This document shows positions 1-8,700 of a stretch of DNA of 20,133 nt, in pieces. Each line of letters opens with the position of its first letter. Within the stretch, counting starts at the first letter, position 1. The stretch spans positions 7,066 to 27,198 of the forward strand of contig DUJH01000022.1 of the NCBI GenBank assembly GCA_013329905.1. The letters run 5' to 3'. The position numbers were made by a program, and so were the translations under genes. This DNA is from Candidatus Thalassarchaeaceae archaeon (GTDB taxonomy: Archaea > Thermoplasmatota > Poseidoniia > Poseidoniales > Thalassarchaeaceae). The notes beneath the pieces were generated by a model. That model was not told where the DNA came from, made no database searches, and saw only the letters and a program-made list of their open reading frames with translations.

Positions 1-1118
1 ATGCATGGGTCGAATGAACCCATGATCGCTGGGATATCCGCGACCTTGTAGCCAATCATGCACTTGGCCGCGTATGGAATTGTGATGAACATCGGAGAGC
101 GGATGGAGACGCGGTATGGCATCTTGCCGCGGCCCTCGCCGCCACCGGCGAGGTAGAACATCGACTCGCCGCGGCTATCCTCGAAGTGATGGCTTCCCGT
201 AGCGCCTTCCGGAGCACGGGACGGAGCCTTGGCGAGGATTTTCGGATCGCCCGGCTCGTGGTAAGTCTCGGCTCCGCCGGGTATCTTATCGATAGCCTGG
301 AGAACCATTGAGGCACTCATGCGCATTTCTTCGACGCGAATACGGTAACGGTCGTAGCAATCTGCACCCTTGATCGAAGATCGCTCGACGGATGGCTGCC
401 AGTCGAGTTCACTGTAGACTGAGTAAGGGTGAGCCCAGCGAACGTCGTAATCGACGCCGGCGGCACGGATATTCGGTCCGCTGACGCCGTGATTGATCAT
501 CTCCTCAGGCTTGGCATAGCCAACTCCTTGACTGCGCACGAGGAATACGGTGCTCTCGTCGAATAGAGACTCATATTCCTGAATTCTGTTGAGGAATAGT
601 TTGAGTTTGGCGCGAGCGCGCTGGGCGAATCCGTGAGGCAGGTCACGCTTGACGCCGCCGACTCGCGGGAAATTGTAGTGCATGCGCGAACCGCCAAGTT
701 CCTGAAGCAGATCCATCATCATCTCGCGCTCGCGTAGGCACCAGACCATGATTGACAAATTGCCGATGTCAGGTCCATAGGCGCCCAGCCACATCAGGTG
801 GCTGGCGATGCGCTGAATTTCGACCGCAATGAGGCGGATGTACTCTGCACGCTCGGGCACCTCGACGCCTAGGAGATCCTCGGCGGCGTAGATGTAGGAG
901 TGTGACCAAGTGTTTGCGCTAGCGTAGCACAACCTATCACAATAGGTCGTAATCTGTGTGAAGTCACGAGACTCGCAAATCTTCTCGACACCACGGTGGA
1001 TGTATCCCAAATCCGGCTCAGTGTCAACGACGGTCTCGCCGTCGACCTTGATCTTAAGCGTCCAAAGGCCGTGAGTCATAGGGTGCTGAGGACCCATCGA
1101 AATCCACATCTCTGCCAT
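1..1118 (-). CDS. nuoD: NADH-quinone oxidoreductase subunit D (49 kDa subunit), 3' end cut by window edge
   Basis: This is the 49-kDa subunit of complex I-like respiratory dehydrogenases. In this family it sits at the membrane/peripheral-arm junction and lines the quinone site next to the N2 cluster of NuoB. My translation from ATG 1118-1116 gives 372 codons. It begins MAEMWISMGPQHPMTHG, the family GPxHPxxHG motif (His12, His16). DRLCY (Tyr65) and HLMWLGAYGPDIGN (Asp117) match the other quinone-site blocks. The last visible residues, GSFDPC, correspond to the usual extreme C-terminus, so only about ten residues should be missing. An SD sequence AGGAGGGG lies about 6 nt upstream, and the gap from the nuoC stop is 13 bp. 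It is the fourth gene of nuoABCD. Whether the electron donor is NADH, F420H2 or ferredoxin cannot be told, because the input-module genes are outside the window. Confidence 0.95.
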   Translation of the reverse strand, partial: MAEMWISMGPQHPMTHGLWTLKIKVDGETVVDTEPDLGYIHRGVEKICESRDFTQITTYCDRLCYASANTWSHSYIYAAEDLLGVEVPERAEYIRLIAVEIQRIASHLMWLGAYGPDIGNLSIMVWCLREREMMMDLLQELGGSRMHYNFPRVGGVKRDLPHGFAQRARAKLKLFLNRIQEYESLFDESTVFLVRSQGVGYAKPEEMINHGVSGPNIRAAGVDYDVRWAHPYSVYSELDWQPSVERSSIKGADCYDRYRIRVEEMRMSASMVLQAIDKIPGGAETYHEPGDPKILAKAPSRAPEGATGSHHFEDSRGESMFYLAGGGEGRGKMPYRVSIRSPMFITIPYAAKCMIGYKVADIPAIMGSFDPC

Positions 1119-1131
1119 TCGAAACCCCTCC

Positions 1132-1788
1132 TCACTTCAGCTTACCAGCGTCAGCTGGCTTCCTCAGGTATCCCTGAACATCGTCGTACATTTCCTCGAA
1201 GCCGTGGTAGCGTAACTTGTGCTGCTTCTGCAACGGATGGTATCCGACTGGAGTCTCATGTGGATTGAGTACTCGGCGCATTCCCTCGTGGCCATCGAAA
1301 TCGATGCCGACGAGATCCCAAGTCTCCTTCTCATTCCAATCCGCTCCGACCCAGATGTCCTGTACCGAGGCGACAGCGGGCTCACGAGTGTCTGGAAGAG
1401 CGATGCTAATCTGAATCTCGAGAGGAACATCTGCTCCCTCGACATTGTTTGCATCAGTAATGTTCGGTTGGATGACGCCTTGAATCGACGCTGGGTCCCT
1501 GACACAGGTGCGCATCAGATGGTAGACAACCTCCCAGGTCTTGTCGGCCGCGTCGGGCCAGTGAATTCCGGTAATCATCGAACAATAGTCGACGCCTTGC
1601 TCAGCAGCGAGATTCTCAGCCAGTGCGCGCCATGATTCAGGAGTACTGGTGGCGCTGACGGTATGGCGGTCCTGTGTGCCGCTGGTGCGGGTATCGACAG
1701 CGGCGTTGACACCATCGATGGATGACATTGCCTCGGCGAGAGCCGCAGCAGCCTTCTGCTGAGCCGCCACTGTGACCTTCTTGCCCAT
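1132..1788 (-). CDS. nuoC: NADH-quinone oxidoreductase subunit C (30 kDa subunit)
   Basis: This 218-residue protein is the 30-kDa subunit of the peripheral arm, which in this family has no cofactor and holds NuoD and NuoB together. The signature is at residues 151-174: WNEKETWDLVGIDFDGHEGM followed by RRVL, the classic ERExxDxxGIxFxGHPxLRRIL block. It continues into a YHPLQK stretch typical of the C-terminal part. The N-terminal 45 residues are Ala/Lys-rich and poorly conserved in type. The ATG at 1788 is supported by GGAGGAA five bases upstream, and the nuoB stop is 12 bp away, so the genes are clearly co-transcribed. It is a separate polypeptide, not the NuoCD fusion seen in enterobacteria. 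Confidence 0.95.
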   Translation of the reverse strand: MGKKVTVAAQQKAAAALAEAMSSIDGVNAAVDTRTSGTQDRHTVSATSTPESWRALAENLAAEQGVDYCSMITGIHWPDAADKTWEVVYHLMRTCVRDPASIQGVIQPNITDANNVEGADVPLEIQISIALPDTREPAVASVQDIWVGADWNEKETWDLVGIDFDGHEGMRRVLNPHETPVGYHPLQKQHKLRYHGFEEMYDDVQGYLRKPADAGKLK

Positions 1789-1800
1789 CTCGATTCCTCC

Positions 1801-2397
1801 TTACTCGTCTCCGATAATGAGCGGCGCCTCGCTCATCGGCCTGACTTCGCTTGGCACCGCGCCGATGCGAATGATCTTCTCACGCAACTTACCGAAGCCG
1901 TCAATCAGTGCCTCGGGCCGAGGTGGGCATCCCGGAATGTAGACATCGACAGGAATTACCGTGTCGACGCCTTCGAGGATGTTGTAAGATTGGAAGTAAG
2001 GTCCTCCTGAGATAGCGCACTCTCCCATGGCTATGCACCACTTTGGCTCGGGCATCTGCTCCCACAGGCGGACTATGGGGTCTGCGAACTTCTTCGAGAT
2101 TGGACCATTGACCAGTAAAACGTCGCATTGGCGCGGGCTGGAGCGGAAGAAAACGCCGAATCGCTCAGCATCGAAGCGGCTCGCGCCAGCCGCAGCCATC
2201 TCAAGAGCGCAGCACTTGATTCCAAGGTGAAGAGGGAATAACGACTTGCGCTGACCCCAGTTGAAGAGGCGTCCACCGAGGACGCCGATGATCTCCTTCA
2301 TGCGACTTGCCTTCATGGCCTCGTCGGTGATGTCACCGACGGTATCGACTAGGATTCTGCTGTTGAAAACAGAGAAATTAGAGGTATCATCGCTCAT
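1801..2397 (-). CDS. nuoB: NADH-quinone oxidoreductase subunit B (N2 Fe-S cluster subunit)
   Basis: This 198-residue subunit ligates the terminal [4Fe-4S] cluster N2 that reduces quinone. All four expected ligands are visible: the adjacent pair Cys62-Cys63 in IKCCALEM, Cys127 in MGECAISGG and Cys157 in YIPGCPPRPEA. The GPISKKFADPIVRLWEQMPEPKW stretch before Cys127 is also canonical. The N-terminal ~55 residues include the region that in homologues packs against the membrane arm. The ATG at 2397 is preceded by GAGGTGAT, which overlaps the nuoA stop codon, so translation of nuoA and nuoB is likely coupled. Nothing is missing, and the length is slightly above the usual 160-190 residues. Confidence 0.96.
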   Translation of the reverse strand: MSDDTSNFSVFNSRILVDTVGDITDEAMKASRMKEIIGVLGGRLFNWGQRKSLFPLHLGIKCCALEMAAAGASRFDAERFGVFFRSSPRQCDVLLVNGPISKKFADPIVRLWEQMPEPKWCIAMGECAISGGPYFQSYNILEGVDTVIPVDVYIPGCPPRPEALIDGFGKLREKIIRIGAVPSEVRPMSEAPLIIGDE

Positions 2398-2406
2398 TCA
2401 ATCACC

Positions 2407-2853
2407 TCAGATGTAGATCCTTCCTCGCTTGCGGAAGACGTGCCATACGCCCAGACTCATCAGCACCATGAACACGGTGAGAGTCATCATCGCAGACCAG
2501 ACATCAATGTCGCCACCGGCCTCTTCGATTGCGACGACCCCGCCGAACGCGAGGAACATGAATGCAATATCGAAGACGAGGAAGATGATTGCATACCAGT
2601 AGTACTGGAAGTGGAAATTGATGTGAGCGTCCCCAACAGGTTCGGATCCACACTCATACGTGCTATCTCGCCGGACGTACAGGCTCTGATCAGTCTCGTA
2701 ACCCGGTAAGAGAATCGAGCGCAATTTGTTGCTGTCATTAGCGCTCGGCGTCGGCCTTAGGAAGCGGGAAGCGACGAAACTCATGACTGGAAATCCGATG
2801 CCAACGAGAGTCATGATTGCCAATGCGAGATAGGCTTCTGGTACCGTCGACAT
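2407..2853 (-). CDS. nuoA: NADH-quinone oxidoreductase subunit A
   Basis: This is a small membrane-arm subunit, 148 residues from the ATG at 2851-2853. Three membrane segments are visible, at about residues 8-28, 85-107 and 116-139. The family block YECGSEPVG (66-74) is followed by FQYYWYAIIFLVFDIAFMF. I prefer this start to an in-frame start 32 codons upstream because the upstream residues are polar and not NuoA-like, and AGGTG lies at SD distance. Two oddities: the acidic residue normally found two positions after the conserved Asp (FDxE) is Ala97 here, encoded GCA, while Asp95 is kept; and the loop between the first helix and YECG is long, carrying roughly 15-20 extra residues. It is the first gene of nuoABCD, with a perfect inverted repeat just upstream. 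Confidence 0.92.
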   Translation of the reverse strand: MSTVPEAYLALAIMTLVGIGFPVMSFVASRFLRPTPSANDSNKLRSILLPGYETDQSLYVRRDSTYECGSEPVGDAHINFHFQYYWYAIIFLVFDIAFMFLAFGGVVAIEEAGGDIDVWSAMMTLTVFMVLMSLGVWHVFRKRGRIYI

Positions 2854-3005
2854 CGCTGACACCTGACGGTCCCGTAGGGACCGGCAGAGTTGCCCACCTG
2901 AAATTCGGTGATAAGGATAACCGTGCGTTCGTTGAGATTGGTCGAACACGGAGAAAGCAGGAGCTGGGAGAGGACATTCATTGGTTCGAGTTGTGAGCCC
3001 GCGAC
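2854..3005 (-). promoter_or_regulatory. Leader/promoter gap upstream of nuoA
   Basis: This 152-bp gap lies between the stop of the 894-aa gene and nuoA and is the only sizeable gap before the nuo genes, so it probably holds their promoter. Its most AT-rich part on the minus strand, TTATCCTTATC (about 2912-2922), is a poor TATA candidate. If it is used, it would place the start of transcription near 2890-2895, just upstream of the inverted repeat at 2867-2883. I see no other ORF or repeat in it. The promoter call is an inference. Confidence 0.35.
2867..2883 (-). promoter_or_regulatory. Perfect 7-bp inverted repeat with TAC spacer in the nuoA leader
   Basis: On the minus strand this reads CGGTCCC-TAC-GGGACCG, a perfect 7-bp stem with a 3-nt loop, ending 13 nt before the nuoA ATG and just upstream of its AGGTG SD. 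It could be an mRNA hairpin or a dyad operator. The TAC spacer and the flanking CC/GG match the repeat at 10301-10317, while the rest of the arms differ, which favours an RNA structure over a sequence-specific protein site. Confidence 0.6.
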
Positions 3006-5690
3006 TCAGTCGCTCGATTCGTGCTCGAGCGCCTCGATGATACGACGGTTCTCTGCGCGCGAGCGGAAGAAGAGAATGACGACGAGGAGAGCCCCAATAC
3101 CTGTCAATCCGTAAACGAGAATCTGCTCGTTCTGCTCACTCAGCCAGTTGAGTCCGGGGGAAACCTCAGCAGTCACTTCGAGGTCTAGAGGCTCACCTGC
3201 TACGGGCATGCCCTTGGGCTGGACCGTGATGGTGAATCCGTAGGTGTCATCTTGGATCATCCCCGCCGGAGGAGTCACTCTCACCGTGATGGTTCGAGAG
3301 TTTCCAGGTGAGAGTTGGAATTCGTCAGGGATGACATTGACCGTCCATCCACGGAGAGAATCACTTGTTAGAATCTGGACGGTCTCGACGATGTTTCCAT
3401 GATTGGTCACGTGCAAAATGAATTCAATACTGGTTTTCTCATCCGTCGTCGCATCCTCTTCGCCTTCGAGTGTGAATTGCAAATCATGGATTGTCCTGAC
3501 CTCGAAGGCGAGATCGACCGAGGTGCTCTCAGCAGCATTCTTCTCGGAGGAAGCGCTAATCTTTATCACGCCAGTAGTTCCACTTCCCACACCTTCCAGC
3601 ACCTCGAGTTGAATCGTAATGAGAACGCGATCCCCAGGTGGAACGGGGATGTTCTCATTGGCGACCACACCATCGATCAGAACATTCCTTAGAACCGATG
3701 ATTCCATTCCCGTCATCGATATGACGGCTTTATCGCCGCCCGGGAAATTTCCAGTATTCTCAAGCCAGAAATTGATTTCTGTGACACCACCCGGCGGTAG
3801 AACAATGTCGAGTTGCCCCGCTATCGGGCCGGGCATTTCGGGCGAGATTGCCATGCCGTAATCGTAGTTTGATACGACCACGCTAATCGTATGTTCGACA
3901 TTCTCGCTGGTTCCAAATATCGCCACGCGTGAGAGAATTGATACTGAATCAGCGTCTTCCTCGCCCTCGACGGTAACATCGAGGAAGACTCGCTTAGACT
4001 CGCTAGGATCAAGAATCAACTGTGAGATTGAATTACCATTCGTGTCAGAATAGGATGCAGCCCACATCGGAGGATTGCATCCGGTCTGATCACTCGGATC
4101 GCAGACTTGGAGCTTGAAAGTATCACGGATGTTTCCGGTGTTCGTGATATCTATCGGGAACTGGACGACCTGCCCTGAGCGACCTGTCTGCTGAGTCGAG
4201 AGAATTTCAGCCGTAAGGTCGTGCCTTGCCGCGACCGATACCGTCAGAACCTTGCTGGCTAGAATAGTCGTCGAACCACTAACAGTCACGCCGAATTCAA
4301 TTGTGTTATCGCCCGCGAGCGCATCTGCAGGGACATTGATTGTAGCGGTCAGAGAAACCTTGTTGTTAGAATCATGACGACTGTTGACGGTGACCGAAGA
4401 TTGAGAGAATGAAATTTGCCAACCTTCAGGGAGGTCAATCGTAGTCAGAGAAAAGGTATCGAGCCCATTACCGCGATTCTCCACCGTCAAAGTGACTGAA
4501 TCTGAACTCCCCGGTTCTACATTGGAAAGTTTCGACGTACTGAGGGTCAATTTCGCATCATGAACTTGACCGATTGTGACTGTGAGAATCTGTTCGCAGC
4601 CGACGCCTTGGTTCGAACGGCCTTGAATCTTGATTTCAATCTGAGAGCCGGCTTCGGCTGAATCATCAGGAGTCACTGAGAATGTGAAGGTGTGACTATC
4701 GTCGGAATTACCGGGTTTGGCAAGTAATTTTGTCTTCGGGCTATCAAACTCAACCCAACCTGTGATGTCGGTTCCTGGCGACTGGGCTTGCATCTGAACA
4801 GTCCACTCGGTATTTCCCGTATTCTCAACATCAAAGCTATTCTCCGCTGTCTCGAATGGATCGAGACTGTGAGATGTGGTCGAAAGAGAGCCGTCGCACT
4901 CCTTGACTTCTGGAATGCTGAGACTGAGAGTTAGATTGTCTCCGGCTCGGTCTGCTTGATTGGGGTCGTTGGTGACTTCAGCCCTCAGTAGGAAACAGTG
5001 CTCACCAGCCTCGGTGGAACTACCGTCGGGAACTTCGACTGTCACTTCGACGGTCTCCTTGTCGCCAGATTCGAGCTGCACCACCGCTGGATCGACGGTT
5101 GCTGTGAGATCGTCTGACTCGCAATCATCCTCACTGGTCATCTCGAGTTGGACATTCGCCTGTTGTTCGCCGGTATTCTCCACCTCGACCTCCCAAACCA
5201 TATCGTCGTCTCCATCATAATCGACACTCGGTTCGTCGGTCGAGAGTTTGACAGCATAGAGTCCACCGCCGTCTCCGGCGGTGGTGGTGACTGTGATATC
5301 GGCATTCTTCGGAGTGCCTGGCGCTCCATCGGCGACTTGTCCAGTCGCTTGGACAGTTGTCTCACACTCACCGTTGGCTTGATCGTTGACAGTCACAGTG
5401 AGTGTGACGGTCTCCGATTCACCAGCACCTATGGTTCCGGAGACCTGTTCGATTGTGGAACTGAATCCATTGCAATCCGATGCGTCTTGCGAAGTGCTCA
5501 GAGATACCGCCATATCGTCGTCGCCATCATTGTGAACGGTGATATCGTACTCAGCGGGATTATCTGCATCGGCTTCCTGAGCCATCGGACTCGCAGACAA
5601 ACGTGGTTCAACCTCAGCCTGAACCATAGGAGATAGCATCGTGACAACTAGCAGAACCGTCAGCAAACGGGCCAAAGCAGCACGATTCAT
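3006..5690 (-). CDS. Secreted Ig-like-repeat surface protein with C-terminal membrane anchor
   Basis: This 894-residue protein is probably a cell-surface protein. It has an N-terminal signal peptide (residues 1-25, MNRAALARLLTVLLVVTMLS then PMVQA). The body is entirely beta-rich, with at least six repeats of roughly 110-120 residues carrying the hallmark ENTGN/ENRGN/TNTGN/TNHGN turn (near 289, 404, 516 and further on). These resemble the NPCBM-associated/CARDB-like Ig folds found in archaeal S-layer and adhesin-like proteins. GDDDM recurs at 56-60 and 160-164. Cysteines scattered through the body (e.g. 73, 109, 190, 232) may pair. A single membrane helix at 857-875 is followed by a 19-residue charged cytoplasmic tail. 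No catalytic motif is seen. The ATG at 5690 lacks a strong SD, but a later start would remove the signal peptide. It follows the protease gene by 63 bp and repeats the same fold type. Confidence 0.85.
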   Translation of the reverse strand: MNRAALARLLTVLLVVTMLSPMVQAEVEPRLSASPMAQEADADNPAEYDITVHNDGDDDMAVSLSTSQDASDCNGFSSTIEQVSGTIGAGESETVTLTVTVNDQANGECETTVQATGQVADGAPGTPKNADITVTTTAGDGGGLYAVKLSTDEPSVDYDGDDDMVWEVEVENTGEQQANVQLEMTSEDDCESDDLTATVDPAVVQLESGDKETVEVTVEVPDGSSTEAGEHCFLLRAEVTNDPNQADRAGDNLTLSLSIPEVKECDGSLSTTSHSLDPFETAENSFDVENTGNTEWTVQMQAQSPGTDITGWVEFDSPKTKLLAKPGNSDDSHTFTFSVTPDDSAEAGSQIEIKIQGRSNQGVGCEQILTVTIGQVHDAKLTLSTSKLSNVEPGSSDSVTLTVENRGNGLDTFSLTTIDLPEGWQISFSQSSVTVNSRHDSNNKVSLTATINVPADALAGDNTIEFGVTVSGSTTILASKVLTVSVAARHDLTAEILSTQQTGRSGQVVQFPIDITNTGNIRDTFKLQVCDPSDQTGCNPPMWAASYSDTNGNSISQLILDPSESKRVFLDVTVEGEEDADSVSILSRVAIFGTSENVEHTISVVVSNYDYGMAISPEMPGPIAGQLDIVLPPGGVTEINFWLENTGNFPGGDKAVISMTGMESSVLRNVLIDGVVANENIPVPPGDRVLITIQLEVLEGVGSGTTGVIKISASSEKNAAESTSVDLAFEVRTIHDLQFTLEGEEDATTDEKTSIEFILHVTNHGNIVETVQILTSDSLRGWTVNVIPDEFQLSPGNSRTITVRVTPPAGMIQDDTYGFTITVQPKGMPVAGEPLDLEVTAEVSPGLNWLSEQNEQILVYGLTGIGALLVVILFFRSRAENRRIIEALEHESSD

Positions 5691-5708
5691 TGCTCTGCCG
5701 AGAATCTG

Positions 5709-5748
5709 GACCCTCTAAGGGCTTCGGGCCACGCGAGCCCGTAGGGTC
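5709..5748 (-). promoter_or_regulatory. 40-bp nested inverted repeat between the protease and Ig-repeat genes
   Basis: The outer arms GACCCT (5709-5714) and AGGGTC (5743-5748) are perfect complements. Within them GGGCT (5719-5723) and AGCCC (5736-5740) pair again, leaving a 4/2-nt internal loop and a 12-nt apical loop. It fills most of the 63-bp gap and ends 18 nt before the start of the downstream gene. Competing pairings exist on the minus-strand transcript: CCC-TAC-GGG, or CGGGC with GCCCG. It lacks a T-run and so does not look like a typical archaeal terminator. An intercistronic mRNA structure is more likely. Confidence 0.55.
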
Positions 5749-5753
5749 ACGAT

Positions 5754-8700
5754 TCACGCGTCGACGAGTTCGCTCGAATCTGCGTTACAGTGCAAACAGC
5801 GACCAACGGAGAGGATATCGCATCCTCGAATCTGCCCAGCTTGGTGATAGCGGGCTCCACAATTGCCGCAAGCGTGGGCTTTACCCTCGAATATATCACG
5901 GCTGCAAACCCAACATTCGATACCCGATCCGCTCTCTTCTTCACTAAGTTTCAGCGACTCAGAAATCTTGCTCACAGCCTCTTTCGAGATGAGGGAATCG
6001 AGGTTGCCCCCACGCTGCTTGAAGACATAGAATCCGGCCCCGCCGATGATAGCGATAATGAGGATGAAGAAGATTGGAATGAGTGTCGAACCAAGGCTGC
6101 TACCACCACCTTTACCGGGCATCACATCGACATCGAAGGAGAAGGTGGACCCCTGAATATCCTCGCCGTGGCGAAGTGACATCTCGATATTTCCATTGCT
6201 GCCGGTATTGGGGGTGAATTCAATGACGATTGAACGTGATTCGCCGGGACTCAGAATGACTAGAACCTCATCGGTGATGAAGACGTTCCAGCCCGATGGT
6301 GCGTTGACATCGAGTCGGTGATTCACCTGTGCATTGCCAACGTTCTGAATATCCACAGTCATCTGGATTGGGTAGCCCTCGTGGGCCTGGGCTTGGGTTC
6401 GCAGATCCCAGGTCACTGCGGCTACAGAGTCTACGCGGAGCGAAATTGTATTCTCGACCTCGATACCTTCGCCTTCCATTCTGAGAGAGACGTAGGGTTC
6501 GCTCCCGGCCTCGGCCGATAGTGGAATTGTCACGGTGCACCAAATGATGCTGCTCGCGCCGGGAGCGAGAGAGGAAGGTGTAGTTGGGCAAGTCGCCAAC
6601 CAATCACCTTCAGGGACGATGATACTCGTGGTCGGCTTCCAAGTTGAGGTGCCTTCATTCTCGACCTCCCAAGCCAGATCGAAGCCAGTGCCGACGGGGT
6701 GGGCTCCGACTCCAAGTGGTGTGTCAGCAGATGTGCCGTCGCCAAGAACGACTTGGTGGAAAGTCAGCGCGGGTATCGCGGCTGAGAGGACATCGATGGT
6801 TCTGTTCCAGTCGATAGCGAAGCCATCGTCGGTGGCGAAGCGGAGCTTGAAGTCGCCACTGGTCGCCCTGCCATTGCCTTGCAGAGTCACCGACCAACTG
6901 GTCGTTGAGCCACTAGGCGCGAAGAGTGTGTCGAGACCTCCTACTACAGTCCAACCCGATGGGATACCTCGTGGATACGGGGTCATCGTCAGGTCTCGAT
7001 TACCGTTGTTGAGGAAATCGATGTCGAGCACGAGAATCGAGTCGGACGAGACTTCGTGCTCGATGCCATCACTAATTGGTGTGGTCGAAAGTTGGTCGAT
7101 GGTGATGACCTCCAGTGGAATCGGGACCGACCAAGAATCGCTGCCGACGCGGGAATGAATTGTCAAGCCGGCGTCAAAGACCGAGCCGGCTGGAATCATT
7201 GCTCCAGGTGGATTGACCGTGATGTCAATCGATCGACGCTCGCCTACGAATAGATTTCCAGTTGAGCCGTGCGAGGAGCCTGCGAAGGCTCCGAGCACGT
7301 CGAGACCGAGGTGCCAGCCCGCGGGTGAGCTGAGTTCGACATCATAGGCCTGAGGGCCATTGCCCTCATTGGTTACGAAAATCTGAATTTGAGTCTTAGA
7401 AATCGGGCTGACTTGAACTTGGCCTGATGTGATTTCAACATCGGCAGCGGCGAGGACAGGCACCTCGAAGTAGATGTCGAGTATCGATTCAATATCATTC
7501 TCGACATCGGTACCTATGATCGTCATGACATAGGTTCCAGGCTGCGGAGGAGCGGGATGGATCAAAGTGAATCCAACCTCGACAGATTCCGCAGCCTGCA
7601 AGTTGAACGTATTCGATGTGAAGGAGTAGAACCAATCGATTTCGAGGCCGTCGCTCTGTCTAATCGGAGAGGAGGCTTCGATGGTTGCGTTGGTCTCGAA
7701 GAGGGCGGTATTCGTCAGGGTAAGTAACCAAGTGGTTGAGCTGTCGTCAGCCTCCCCTAGAGTCATGAATGGTTCATCCGAAGTCACTCGGACGCCGGGT
7801 GCACTGACGATGAGTGTGTGAGTGAGTAGGTTATTGCCTTCGTTGGATTCGTCGACAATTTCGTTTGGATCAATGTGGAATGAGAGGCTGATAAGTCCCT
7901 CGCTCGTCGGAGTCCAATTCCAAATCATTTCGACTGATTCACCAGGAGTCATCGAGACGGTTTTGGTCGAGATGTGAGACCCATCAGCACGCGCCATCAC
8001 TTCGAGATCTGAGACAGATCCTGCGCCGAGATTCTCGAGGGTGATTCCAATCTGAACCGATTCACCAATCTGAGGAATGGTTGGAGTAATTGAGACATCA
8101 GGAGCAAAAGTTGGGTCTGGTGAGAGATCGTTGACATTCACTCCGCGCACCGCGAGAGCGAATGACTGCCAGGTTTGGCTGCCACCGTGATAATCGTCTT
8201 TGACACGGACAGTCCATGTCCCAACAGCGGCATTATCGACTAGAACAACCTCGACATTATTCTTCGAATCAAAGGAGCCACCAGCGATTGAGCGGCCTGA
8301 ATTGAAGACATTTCCCTTGTAGGTAGTTCCACCGCTCGGATGGAGCACTTCGAGGTTCAAATCGTTACGTAACTGATTGCTTGAAGAGGATGAACCTGGA
8401 TAGTCTGACCAAGCGAGGACCACCTTCAGCGGCTCACCAGCGCGAGTGATATCGAAGGTGTATTCTTGGGTCTCGCCACTTCGAATTCTACTACGATCAT
8501 CGACGAAGATACCTTCGTCATTATCGGGGATGAGCGAATTAATCAGATTGACTCGTCCCCATCCCTCGTCATTATTCGGAATGTTACGATTTCCCATGTC
8601 CTCAGCTCCAAGAATCAGGAGTGCCTTGACCAAAGCACCTTGCGGAGCCGGTCGATTTGCCACTTCCATCAGATACTCGCGCACGAGGGTAGCGGCTCCG

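Noticed and set aside
2854..2949. Longer NuoA starting 32 codons upstream
   Set aside because: The extra residues are polar and unlike NuoA, span the inverted repeat, and the internal ATG at 2853 has its own SD and matches the family start.
5148..5636. Plus-strand ORF of 162 codons within the Ig-repeat gene
   Set aside because: Lies wholly opposite a long gene with clear signal peptide and repeats; no SD and no family resemblance.
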